Source: Streptomyces qaidamensis (GTDB lineage: Bacteria > Actinomycetota > Actinomycetes > Streptomycetales > Streptomycetaceae). Taken from it: 64,000 bases of DNA. How positions within the stretch are numbered: the first letter of the stretch is position 1; every line of letters starts with the position of its first letter. The notes beneath the pieces were generated by a model. That model did no database searches. It was given only the letters and a program-made list of their open reading frames with translations, and was not told the DNA's origin. The position numbers and the translations under genes were made by a program. Below, piece by piece: positions 19,430 through 26,776 of the stretch. The stretch is taken from positions 4,340,001 through 4,404,000 of the forward strand of contig NZ_CP015098.1 in the NCBI RefSeq assembly GCF_001611795.1. Reading direction: 5' to 3'.

Positions 19430-19747
19430 GTGGCGCAGAAGGTCGTGGTCACTCTCTTTGACGACATCGACGGCTCGGAAGCGACGGAAACGATCGCCTT
19501 CGGACTGGACGGCAAGTCGTACGAGATCGACCTGAGCGAAGTCAACGCCGGGGAACTGCGGCAGGCGCTCGCGCCCTACGTGGAGGCCGGCCGCAAGCGG
19601 TCCCGCTCGGGCAAGGCCTACCGGCAGACGGAGGTCGCCCCCGACCCGTCGGCCGTGCGCGCCTGGGCCCAGGCCAACAAGATGGAGGTCCCCGCGCGCG
19701 GGCGCATCCCCAAGAGGGTCTACGAGGCGTTCACCGCCGCCCAGTGA
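19430..19747 (+). CDS. lsrL: Lsr2-family nucleoid protein (LsrL-like paralogue)
   Basis: H-NS-like xenogeneic silencer that bridges AT-rich DNA. The N-terminal dimerisation domain starts AQKVVVTLFDDIDGSEA; the C-terminal DNA-binding domain has the RGR minor-groove motif in PARGRIPKRV. GTG at 19430 (with GAAGGGA ahead) gives the usual Lsr2 start and 105 aa; a longer 116-aa reading has no support. Streptomyces carry two Lsr2 proteins. This position next to purS matches, from memory, LsrL (SCO4076) rather than the main Lsr2 (SCO3375). Confidence 0.9.
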   Translation: MAQKVVVTLFDDIDGSEATETIAFGLDGKSYEIDLSEVNAGELRQALAPYVEAGRKRSRSGKAYRQTEVAPDPSAVRAWAQANKMEVPARGRIPKRVYEAFTAAQ

Positions 19748-19881
19748 CGGCCCGTCGAGCCCGGCCCCACGGCCGGCCACCCGCCCCTCGCGGCAACCGA
19801 CTTGCGCAGCACCCGGGCTGATCAGCTAGAGTCTGGAGCACGCCGAGGGGCGAGGCCGAAAGGCCCGGCTCACGGAAACAT

Positions 19882-19953
19882 GCGGGTGTAGTTCAGTAGT
19901 AGAACATCCCCCTTCCAGGGGGAAGGCGCAGTGTGCGATTCCTGTCACCCGCT
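19882..19953 (+). tRNA. tRNA-Gly (anticodon TCC)
   Basis: Acceptor GCGGGTG pairs with CACCCGC, anticodon stem TCCCC/GGGGA with loop CTTCCAG. 72 nt. Reads GGA/GGG. It is 81 nt upstream of tRNA-Gly(GCC). Confidence 0.93.
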
Positions 19954-20034
19954 CTGCATCGCCGTACCGGCCACTGTCGTGGATCAGGTAGGCTGGTGCC
20001 TGCACCGGTCGGTGAAAGCCGATCGGGAGCACAT

Positions 20035-20107
20035 GCGGACGTAGCTCAGTTGGTAGAGCGCAACCTTGCCAAGGTTGAGGTCGCGAGTTCGAACCTCGTC
20101 GTCCGCT
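20035..20107 (+). tRNA. tRNA-Gly (anticodon GCC), copy 1
   Basis: Acceptor GCGGACG pairs with CGTCCGC; anticodon stem CAACC/GGTTG with loop TTGCCAA. Apart from one compensated acceptor pair it is identical to the tRNA at 23957-24029. Confidence 0.96.
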
Positions 20108-20114
20108 CGGGAAT

Positions 20115-20146
20115 GAAGACCCCGGTCCATCAGGACCGGGGTCTTC
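20115..20146 (+). terminator. Terminator of the tRNA-Gly pair
   Basis: GAAGACCCCGGTCC, ATCA loop, GGACCGGGGTCTTC: a 14-bp stem followed by TTCGTG, 7 nt after the tRNA. Confidence 0.9.
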
Positions 20147-20239
20147 TTCGTGCTCCCGAGCGGCCGCCCTGACATTTGTCATGCCGAATGATGACAGCGC
20201 GCACTGCTTCCGGGCCCGCACGGCCGGGACGCTTGAAGC

Positions 20240-21211
20240 ATGGAAACCAACGGACACGAACACGTGATTGAGGTCACTGACCTGCGACGTGTGTACGGGG
20301 GCGGGTTCGAGGCGGTACGCGGAATCAGCTTTTCCGTCCGACGTGGGGAGATCTTCGCGCTGCTCGGCACCAACGGCGCGGGCAAGACCTCCACCGTCGA
20401 ACTCCTGGAGGGCCTCGCCGAGCCGGCCGGCGGACGGGTGCGGGTCCTCGGGCACGACCCGTACACCGAGCGGGCCGCCGTACGGCCCCGCACCGGCGTG
20501 ATGCTCCAGGAAGGCGGCTTCCCCTCCGAGCTCACCGTCGCGGAGACCGCGCGGATGTGGGCGGGATGTGTGAGCGGGGCACGGCCGCCCGCGGAGGTGC
20601 TGGCCCTGGTCGGCCTGGAGACGAAGGCCGGCACCCGGGTCAAGCAGCTGTCCGGCGGCCAGCGGCGCCGTCTCGACCTGGCGCTCGCCCTGCTCGGCGA
20701 TCCCGAGGTGCTCTTCCTCGACGAGCCGTCCACCGGGCTGGACGCCGAAGGCCGCCGGGCCACCTGGGAGTTGGTGAGCGCGCTGCGCGACGGCGGGACG
20801 ACAGTGCTGCTGACCACGCACTACCTGGAGGAGGCCGAGAACCTCGCCGACCGGCTCGCGATCATGCACGACGGCCACATCGCCACCACCGGGACACCGG
20901 CCGAGGTGACCGCCGCGGAACCCTCCCGGATCTCCTTCGAGCTGCCCGACGGCTACTTCCTCGGCGACCTCCCGCCGCTCGCCGAGCTGGGCGTGTCCGG
21001 GCACGAGACCGACGGCCGGATCGTCCGGCTCCGCACCCGCGAACTGCAGCGGACGGCCACGGAGCTGCTGGTGTGGGCCGCGCAGGCCGGAGTGGAGCTG
21101 CGCCGCCTGGACGTGCGCTCGGCCTCCCTGGAGGAGGCGTTCCTCGGGATCGCCAAGAACGTCTCGGCGGAGCGGGCCCCGGGAACGACGACGAAGGAGT
21201 ACGCGGCATGA
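20240..21211 (+). CDS. ABC transporter ATP-binding protein
   Basis: Cytoplasmic ATPase of a two-gene exporter, probably for a drug, peptide or lipid. Walker A GTNGAGKTS (near residue 45), Q-loop MLQEGGFP, signature LSGGQRRRLDLALAL, Walker B VLFLDEPSTGLDAEG and switch His in LLTTHYLEEAE are all intact. The C-terminal ~90 residues match the DrrA/CcmA-like extension. 323 aa. Its stop overlaps the permease start by 4 nt (ATGA). Confidence 0.93.
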   Translation: METNGHEHVIEVTDLRRVYGGGFEAVRGISFSVRRGEIFALLGTNGAGKTSTVELLEGLAEPAGGRVRVLGHDPYTERAAVRPRTGVMLQEGGFPSELTVAETARMWAGCVSGARPPAEVLALVGLETKAGTRVKQLSGGQRRRLDLALALLGDPEVLFLDEPSTGLDAEGRRATWELVSALRDGGTTVLLTTHYLEEAENLADRLAIMHDGHIATTGTPAEVTAAEPSRISFELPDGYFLGDLPPLAELGVSGHETDGRIVRLRTRELQRTATELLVWAAQAGVELRRLDVRSASLEEAFLGIAKNVSAERAPGTTTKEYAA

Positions 21212-22011
21212 GCGCCACGCAGACGACGCCCCGGCAGGCCACGGCGGCGACGACCCCGCTGAGCCGGATGACCGCGCTCGCCCGCGCCGAACTGACCCTG
21301 CTGGGGCGGACCAAGGGCGCGCTCGCCGCCGCGCTGTTCGTGCCGCTGGTGATGCCGGTCAGCGTGCGCTCGGCGGCGGAGGAGATGGACCTCGCCGGGG
21401 CGGGGCTGAGCACCGGCACGCTGGTGCTGCCCGCCGCGGTCGGCTTCTCCCTGCTGTTCGCCGTCTACTCGGTGCTCGTCGGCGTGTTCGTCGTCCGGCG
21501 TGAGGAGCTCGTCCTCAAGCGGCTGCGCACCGGTGAGCTGCGGGACGCCGAGATCCTGGCCGGCTCCGCGCTGCCGGCCGCCCTCACCGGGCTGGCCCAG
21601 TGCCTGCTGCTGACGGTGGGCTGTGTCGCCCTGCTGGACCTGACCGCACCGTCGGCGCCCCATCTGGTCGTCATCGGCCTGCTGTTGGGGCTCGTGATGT
21701 GCTCGGCCCTCGCCGCGGCCACCGCGAGTTTCACCCGGACCGGCGAGAGCGCCCAGGCCACGCCCATGCCGCTGCTGCTGATATCGATGATCGGCTCCGG
21801 CATGTTCGTACCGCTGGAGCTGCTGCCGGACAAGGTGGCCTCCGTATGCGAGCTGCTGCCGCTGACGCCCGTCGTCACGCTGGTGCGCGGCGGCTGGGCC
21901 GGGAACCTCTCCGGGTACGAGGCGCTGGGCGCTCTCGCGACCGCCATGGCCTGGATCCTCATCGCGGTGTTTGCTGTACGGCGGTGGTTCCGCTGGGAAC
22001 CGCGGCGCTGA
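21208..22011 (+). CDS. ABC-2 type transporter permease
   Basis: Integral membrane partner of the ATPase just upstream. The 267-aa protein has about six hydrophobic spans (e.g. GALAAALFVPLVMPV, LLFAVYSVLVGVFVV, LVVIGLLLGLVMCSALAAA, and a C-terminal WILIAVFAVRRWF). The start ATG overlaps the ATPase stop, so the two are translationally coupled. ABC-2 permeases export drugs, polysaccharides or lipids; the substrate is not visible. The sensor kinase and response regulator genes follow closely, which often means the pump is induced by the stress the kinase senses. Confidence 0.9.
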   Translation: MSATQTTPRQATAATTPLSRMTALARAELTLLGRTKGALAAALFVPLVMPVSVRSAAEEMDLAGAGLSTGTLVLPAAVGFSLLFAVYSVLVGVFVVRREELVLKRLRTGELRDAEILAGSALPAALTGLAQCLLLTVGCVALLDLTAPSAPHLVVIGLLLGLVMCSALAAATASFTRTGESAQATPMPLLLISMIGSGMFVPLELLPDKVASVCELLPLTPVVTLVRGGWAGNLSGYEALGALATAMAWILIAVFAVRRWFRWEPRR

Positions 22012-22033
22012 CCGAAGGGGGAGTGACGGGCCG

Positions 22034-23317
22034 ATGCGCACGCCGGGCAGGTGGTGGCGGCACAAGAGCACGCCGGAGAAGGTCGAGACGTACACGCGGT
22101 GGTCGTTCCACTTCTTCGCGGTGATGGAGTTCTTCTCCGTCGGGCTCACGTCCGTGGCCCCGCTCGGGGCACGGCTGGGCAGTGCCGTCATGGCGGTGGT
22201 GGCCGTGCACGCCGGCCTCTGCTTCGTGACCGTGTCCCGGGCGATCGACTGGACGCGTGGCCGCAGGCCCCAGCCCACCGGGCTGCTGTGGACACTGGCC
22301 GCCGTCACCGCCGTGATCGCCGCCGCCGCGATCGGCATCGCCGAGCACGGACCCCAGGGCGAGGACGTCGACACCGCCGCCGGTGGCGTCTTCGGGGTGA
22401 TCCTGATCTTCGGTCCCGGCATCATCGCGCTCGGCGTCCGCGACCGGCGACGCGCGTTCGCCATCGCGGGGGGCTTCGCGGCAGGCACCTGGACCGTGGC
22501 GTTCGCGCTCGGGGCCTCCGCGCTCACGGCGCTTGTCACGGCACTGATCGTGCTGATCGGCGGCGTGTTCATCGCCTTCACGGCCGTCTTCTCCATCTGG
22601 CTGCTGAACGCCGTCTACCGACTCGACGAGGCCCGTGAGACCCGGAGCCGGCTCGCCGTCGCCGAGGAGCGGCTGAGGTTCGGGCGGGATCTGCACGACG
22701 TCATGGGGCGCAACCTGGCCGTGATCGCCCTCAAGAGCGAGCTGGCCGTGCAGCTGGCCCAGCGGGGGCGGCCGGAGGCCGTGACGCAGATGGTCGAGGT
22801 GCAGCGGCTCGCGCGGGAGTCACAGCGGGAGGTGCGGGAGGTCGTGCGCGGCTACCGGGAAGCCGACCTCGGCTCGGAACTCGCCGGTGCGCAAGGGGTG
22901 CTGGCGGCGGCCGGCATCGAGTGCACGGTCGGCGGGGCACCGGTGGCCGGGCTGCCGGCAACGGTGCAGTCCGCCCTGGGGTGGGTGGTTCGGGAGGCCG
23001 CGACGAACGTCCTGCGGCATGGGGACGCACGGCGGTGTGCGGTGCGGCTGCGGGTGCTGGAGGGGCGCGTGGTGTTGTCCGTGGAGAACGACGGGGTGAG
23101 CGAGGCGGGGAAGGAGTCCGGGGCCCAACCGTCCGGTTCGGGGCTCGCCGGGCTGCGGGAACGCCTCGCGGAGATCGAGGGGACGCTGGAGGCCGGCCCC
23201 GTGGGGCGAGGGCTGTTCCGGCTGACGGCGGAGATCCCGCTGCCGTCGCCGTCCGCCCCTCCCGGCGCCGCCCCGGCCGTCATCGCGGCGCGCCCTGTGA
23301 GTGAGGTCACCTCGTGA
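22034..23317 (+). CDS. Sensor histidine kinase, DesK/NarL-type
   Basis: Membrane sensor kinase of a two-component system. The N-terminal ~200 residues hold about five to six membrane spans with short loops, so it probably senses the membrane or a membrane-bound signal. The HisKA_3 box FGRDLHDVMGRNLAVIALK carries the phosphoacceptor His. The ATPase domain shows REAATNVLRHG (N box) and GSGLAGLRERL (G box). Start ATG at 22034, 22 nt after the permease stop, with GGGGGAG upstream. Its stop overlaps the regulator start. Confidence 0.92.
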   Translation: MRTPGRWWRHKSTPEKVETYTRWSFHFFAVMEFFSVGLTSVAPLGARLGSAVMAVVAVHAGLCFVTVSRAIDWTRGRRPQPTGLLWTLAAVTAVIAAAAIGIAEHGPQGEDVDTAAGGVFGVILIFGPGIIALGVRDRRRAFAIAGGFAAGTWTVAFALGASALTALVTALIVLIGGVFIAFTAVFSIWLLNAVYRLDEARETRSRLAVAEERLRFGRDLHDVMGRNLAVIALKSELAVQLAQRGRPEAVTQMVEVQRLARESQREVREVVRGYREADLGSELAGAQGVLAAAGIECTVGGAPVAGLPATVQSALGWVVREAATNVLRHGDARRCAVRLRVLEGRVVLSVENDGVSEAGKESGAQPSGSGLAGLRERLAEIEGTLEAGPVGRGLFRLTAEIPLPSPSAPPGAAPAVIAARPVSEVTS

Positions 23318-23934
23318 CGGCCGTGGAACCCATCCGGCTGCTGCTCGCCGATGACGAGCACCTCATCCGGGGGGCGCTCGCCGCGCTGCTGTCGCTGGAG
23401 GACGACCTCGTCGTCGTCGCCGAGGCGGCCACCGGCCCCGAGGCGATGGCGATGGCCCGGGCGCACAAGCCGGATGTCGCCGTGCTGGACCTCCAGATGC
23501 CCGGCGCCGACGGTGTGAAGGTCGCCACATCGCTGCGGGCCGAACTGCCCGGCTGCCGGGTCCTCATCGTCACCAGTCACGGGCGGCCCGGGCATCTGAA
23601 GCGGGCGCTGGAGGCGGGGGTGCGGGGGTTCGTGCCCAAGACCGTGAGCGCACAGCGGCTCGCTGAGCTCATCCGTACGGTGCACGCAGGGAACCGTTAC
23701 GTCGACCCGGAGTTGGCCGCCGACGCGATCGCCGCCGGGGACTCGCCGCTGACCGCGCGAGAGGCCGAGGTCCTGGAACTGGCCGCCGACGGGGCTCCCG
23801 TCGCGGAGATCGCCGAGCGGGCCGCGCTGTCGCAGGGGACCGTGCGGAACTATCTGTCGTCGGCCGTGTCGAAGCTGGGGGCGGAGAACCGGCATGCGGC
23901 GGTACGGCTCGCGCGGGAGCGAGGTTGGGTATAG
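23314..23934 (+). CDS. LuxR/NarL-type response regulator
   Basis: 206-aa two-component regulator. The receiver domain has DDEH near residue 13, phosphoacceptor Asp in AVLDLQMPG (near 57) and the conserved Lys in PKTVS. The C-terminal LuxR HTH is SPLTAREAEVLELAADG through GTVRNYLSSAVSKLG. The GTG start overlaps the kinase stop (GTGA). It likely controls the ABC operon upstream in the same transcript. Confidence 0.95.
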   Translation: MTAVEPIRLLLADDEHLIRGALAALLSLEDDLVVVAEAATGPEAMAMARAHKPDVAVLDLQMPGADGVKVATSLRAELPGCRVLIVTSHGRPGHLKRALEAGVRGFVPKTVSAQRLAELIRTVHAGNRYVDPELAADAIAAGDSPLTAREAEVLELAADGAPVAEIAERAALSQGTVRNYLSSAVSKLGAENRHAAVRLARERGWV

Positions 23935-23956
23935 TGGTTCTCGCGCCACGGCGCAT

Positions 23957-24029
23957 GCGAACGTAGCTCAGTTGGTAGAGCGCAACCTTGCCAAGGTTGA
24001 GGTCGCGAGTTCGAACCTCGTCGTTCGCT
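23957..24029 (+). tRNA. tRNA-Gly (anticodon GCC), copy 2
   Basis: Acceptor GCGAACG pairs with CGTTCGC; anticodon loop TTGCCAA. It differs from the copy at 20035 by a G-C to A-T exchange in the acceptor stem only, both bases changed together. It starts 22 nt after the response regulator gene. Confidence 0.96.
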
Positions 24030-24034
24030 CCATC

Positions 24035-24068
24035 GAGAAGCCCCCCGGTTCCGGCCGGGGGGCTTCTC
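24035..24068. terminator. Terminator between tRNA-Gly and purC
   Basis: GAGAAGCCCCCCGG / CCGGGGGGCTTCTC hairpin with a short loop. It lies between the plus-strand tRNA and the convergent purC, and followed by CCATTTCC on the plus strand. It could serve both directions. Confidence 0.85.
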
Positions 24069-24083
24069 CATTTCCTTGACGGC

Positions 24084-24983
24084 TTACGACCAGCTCGTAC
24101 CGGTCAGGCGCTCGTAGGCCTCGACGTACTTGGCGCGGGTGGCGTCGACGACCTGCTGGGGCAGGGCGGGCGGCGGCTGCTCGCTCCCCCGGTCCCAGCC
24201 GGACTCCGGCGAGGTCAGCCAGTCGCGGACGAACTGCTTGTCGTACGACGGCTGCGCACGGCCCGGCTGCCACTGGTCGGCCGGCCAGAAGCGGGAGGAG
24301 TCCGCGGTGAGGACCTCGTCCGCGAGGACCAGGTCGTCGCCCTCGAAGCCGAACTCGAACTTGGTGTCCGCGAGGATGATGCCCCGCTCCCGGGCGATGC
24401 CCCGGCCCCGGGAGTAGACGGCGAGGGTCGCCTGGCGCAGCCGGGCCGCGGTGTCCGCGCCGACCTGGCGGGCGACCTCCTCGTAGGAGACGTTCTCGTC
24501 GTGCTCGCCGACGGCGGCCTTGGTGGCCGGGGTGAAGATCGGGGCGGGCAGTTCGCTGCCGTCGGTGAGGCCCTCCGGCAGGGCGAGGCCGCAGACCGTG
24601 CGGGTCTCGTTGTACTCGGCGAGGCCCGAGCCGGTGAGGTAGCCGCGGGCCACGCACTCCACGGGCACCATCTGCAGCGACTTGCAGATCAGGGTGCGGC
24701 CCGCCCAGTCGGCGGGAGCGCCAGCGGGCAGTTCCGTGCTCAGGACGTGGTTCGGGACCAGGTCGGCGAGCCGATCGAACCACCACAGGGAGAGCTGGGT
24801 GAGGATCCGGCCCTTGTCGGGGATCTCGGTCGGCAGCACCCAGTCGTAGGCGGACATGCGGTCGCTGGCGACCATCACGAGGTCGCCCGCCTCGTTGCGG
24901 TACAGCTCGCGCACCTTGCCGGTGTGCAGATGCACCAGGCCCGGAACCTGGATCGGCTCGGGCTTTTCGACGAATCCGGACAC
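24084..24983 (-). CDS. purC: SAICAR synthase (PurC)
   Basis: ATP-dependent joining of CAIR with aspartate in purine synthesis. The 299-aa protein opens with the typical VHLHTGKVRELY and SDRMSAYDWVLPTEIPDKG. Later family blocks include VECVARGYLTGSGLAEY, AARLRQATLAVYSRG and ILADTKFEFGFE, with DSSRFWP near the C-terminus. Length fits the eukaryote/actinobacterial type. Monocistronic, convergent with tRNA-Gly. Confidence 0.97.
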   Translation of the reverse strand: MSGFVEKPEPIQVPGLVHLHTGKVRELYRNEAGDLVMVASDRMSAYDWVLPTEIPDKGRILTQLSLWWFDRLADLVPNHVLSTELPAGAPADWAGRTLICKSLQMVPVECVARGYLTGSGLAEYNETRTVCGLALPEGLTDGSELPAPIFTPATKAAVGEHDENVSYEEVARQVGADTAARLRQATLAVYSRGRGIARERGIILADTKFEFGFEGDDLVLADEVLTADSSRFWPADQWQPGRAQPSYDKQFVRDWLTSPESGWDRGSEQPPPALPQQVVDATRAKYVEAYERLTGTSWS

Positions 24984-25052
24984 GGTTCCTCCCCGTAATT
25001 CTGTCCAAGTGGCTCGATTCTCCCGTATCCGGGCTCGATCACGGACAGTGGG

Positions 25053-26528
25053 TCAGTCGCGTTTGCAGATGCGGTCCAGGAGATTGGCGGTGGCGCGCTG
25101 GATACGCGGGTCGACATGGCCGGGGCGGTCCAGAGCCGGGGACCAGGCGAACGTTCCTGCTGCGAAGACCCAGGCACCGGAGGGGGCGCGGTACAGCGAT
25201 GTCTCCTGGTGGCGGAGGACGCCCTCCTTGTCGGCGTACGGGGAGTGGGCGAGCAGCATGCGCTCCTCGTGCTCGGGCAGCGGGGTGCGCGGGAAGTAGC
25301 GGTCCGCCTCGCCCGCCACCAGGTTCTCGATCTCGTCGCCCTCGTGCGCCCCGGTCGCCTCCCACAGCCAGTGCCCGGCGTTGCGCACGATCAGCGGGTG
25401 CGGCTCGGGGACGGGCCCGGCGTACTGGATGCCCAGGAGTTGCTGCTCCGCCCGGTCGATCTCCCGCCACAGCACCGGTTTGCCCGGGCCCCTGCGCTTG
25501 CGGCAGGTCAGCAGCCGGTCGGGGACGCCGGACGGGGAGGGGCCGAGCTCCACCTGCCAGTACATGGAGTTGGCGGAGAGGAAGACCAGCGAGGTGCCGG
25601 CGTCGCGGGCGCGCTCCACGGTCCGGCGCATGTCCGCCGACCAGTACTCGTCGTGGCCCGGGAAGACCAGTCCCCGGTAGCGGGCCGGGTCGACGCGGCC
25701 CGCGTGCAGGTCGACGGCGCCGGCGTAGGCGACGTCGTAGCCGTAGCGCTCGGCCCAGCGGATGAAGTCGTAGGCGTGACCGACGTGGAGGGGGAGGCCG
25801 GCGCCCGCGTACGGGCGGTCGAAGGAGACCGTCGTGGCGGCCTCGGACTCGCCGAGCAGCCGGCCCTTCTCGTCCCAGGCGTGGTAGAGGCTGGCGCCGG
25901 TGCGGCCGTCCTCCGGGTAGAGGTTGTAGGCCTGCCAGGTGACGTCGGGCAGCACGAGCAGCAGGTCGGCGGGCTGGTCGTGGCGGACGGTGAAGGGGAC
26001 GTGGGAGCGGTAGCCGTCGGCGGTGGTGAGGACGGCGACGTACGCGCCGACGTTCCAGTACGACGGGACCTGGAGCCGCCAGGACAGCCACCAGTGGTGG
26101 CAGGAGACCGTGCGGTCCGCGGTCAGCGGCGCGGGCTGGACGATGCCGGACAGGCGCGGGCTGGTGGTGATCTTCGCGGCGCCGTCACCGCCGTAGTGGC
26201 CGATGCGGTAGATGTCGACGGCGAACTGCTGTGGCGGGTCGACGGTGATGTGGAAGTCGATGGCCTCACCGGGCGCGACCGCGCCGGTGGAGGTGAAGCC
26301 CTTGATCTGACGGTGGACGTCGTCGGCCGCGCGGGGGCCGCCCGAGCGGCTGCCCTTCTTCGACGGGTGGGGGGCGTCCTGGTCCGCGTACCAGGGGACG
26401 ACCTGGCCCGAGTCGTCGAAATACGTCACGTTGCCGCGCAGCCACGGGACGGGGCCCTGGCCGAAGGGATCCGTCACGGCGTGCGCGAGCGCTCCCGACT
26501 CCCAGCGGCGGATCTGCTCCGAACCCAT
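25053..26528 (-). CDS. N,N-dimethylformamidase beta-subunit-like protein
   Basis: A 491-aa protein resembling the C-terminal part of the large subunit of N,N-dimethylformamidase. Family blocks include PDVTWQAYNLYPEDGRTGASLYH, the FVR/DFIRWAERYGYDV region, and FPGHDEYWSADMRRTVERARDAGTSLVFLSANSMYW. The start at 26528 has GGGGAGGGGAAG ahead. There is no signal peptide or membrane span, so it is cytosolic, unless exported by another route. Real substrates of these stand-alone relatives are not known to me. It lies 70 nt upstream of purC on the same strand. Confidence 0.82.
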   Translation of the reverse strand: MGSEQIRRWESGALAHAVTDPFGQGPVPWLRGNVTYFDDSGQVVPWYADQDAPHPSKKGSRSGGPRAADDVHRQIKGFTSTGAVAPGEAIDFHITVDPPQQFAVDIYRIGHYGGDGAAKITTSPRLSGIVQPAPLTADRTVSCHHWWLSWRLQVPSYWNVGAYVAVLTTADGYRSHVPFTVRHDQPADLLLVLPDVTWQAYNLYPEDGRTGASLYHAWDEKGRLLGESEAATTVSFDRPYAGAGLPLHVGHAYDFIRWAERYGYDVAYAGAVDLHAGRVDPARYRGLVFPGHDEYWSADMRRTVERARDAGTSLVFLSANSMYWQVELGPSPSGVPDRLLTCRKRRGPGKPVLWREIDRAEQQLLGIQYAGPVPEPHPLIVRNAGHWLWEATGAHEGDEIENLVAGEADRYFPRTPLPEHEERMLLAHSPYADKEGVLRHQETSLYRAPSGAWVFAAGTFAWSPALDRPGHVDPRIQRATANLLDRICKRD

Positions 26529-26559
26529 GGTTGCTTCCCCTCCCCTTGCCCCCGTGGTG

Positions 26560-26632
26560 GTGTCTGCCGGTGTGCTGTGTGCCGGTGTGCTCTGTGCGGT
26601 GCCGGTGTGGTGTGTGCGGTGTTCTGCGGTGG
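26560..26632. repeat. Low-complexity GT-rich repeat
   Basis: Imperfect iterations of TGCCGGTGTG and TGTGTGC over about 70 nt in the 248-nt gap between two minus-strand genes. Slippage-prone; no coding or regulatory sign beyond that. Confidence 0.65.
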
Positions 26633-26776
26633 GTGCGATGCCTTCGTGCCTATGTGCTTGTCGTATGTCGCAAGCCCTTGCCCTGCGCGCGAACGGTCCC
26701 AGCACATCACATAACGCGCGCGCTTCGTCACTGTTCGTTTCGAATTGGCCAGAACCGGAAGTGGGTGCTCCGGTGG

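Noticed and set aside
20035..24029. Genomic island called on the tRNA pair
   Set aside because: No integrase, no att-like duplication beyond the tRNAs and normal codon bias; from memory the same genes occur here in S. coelicolor.
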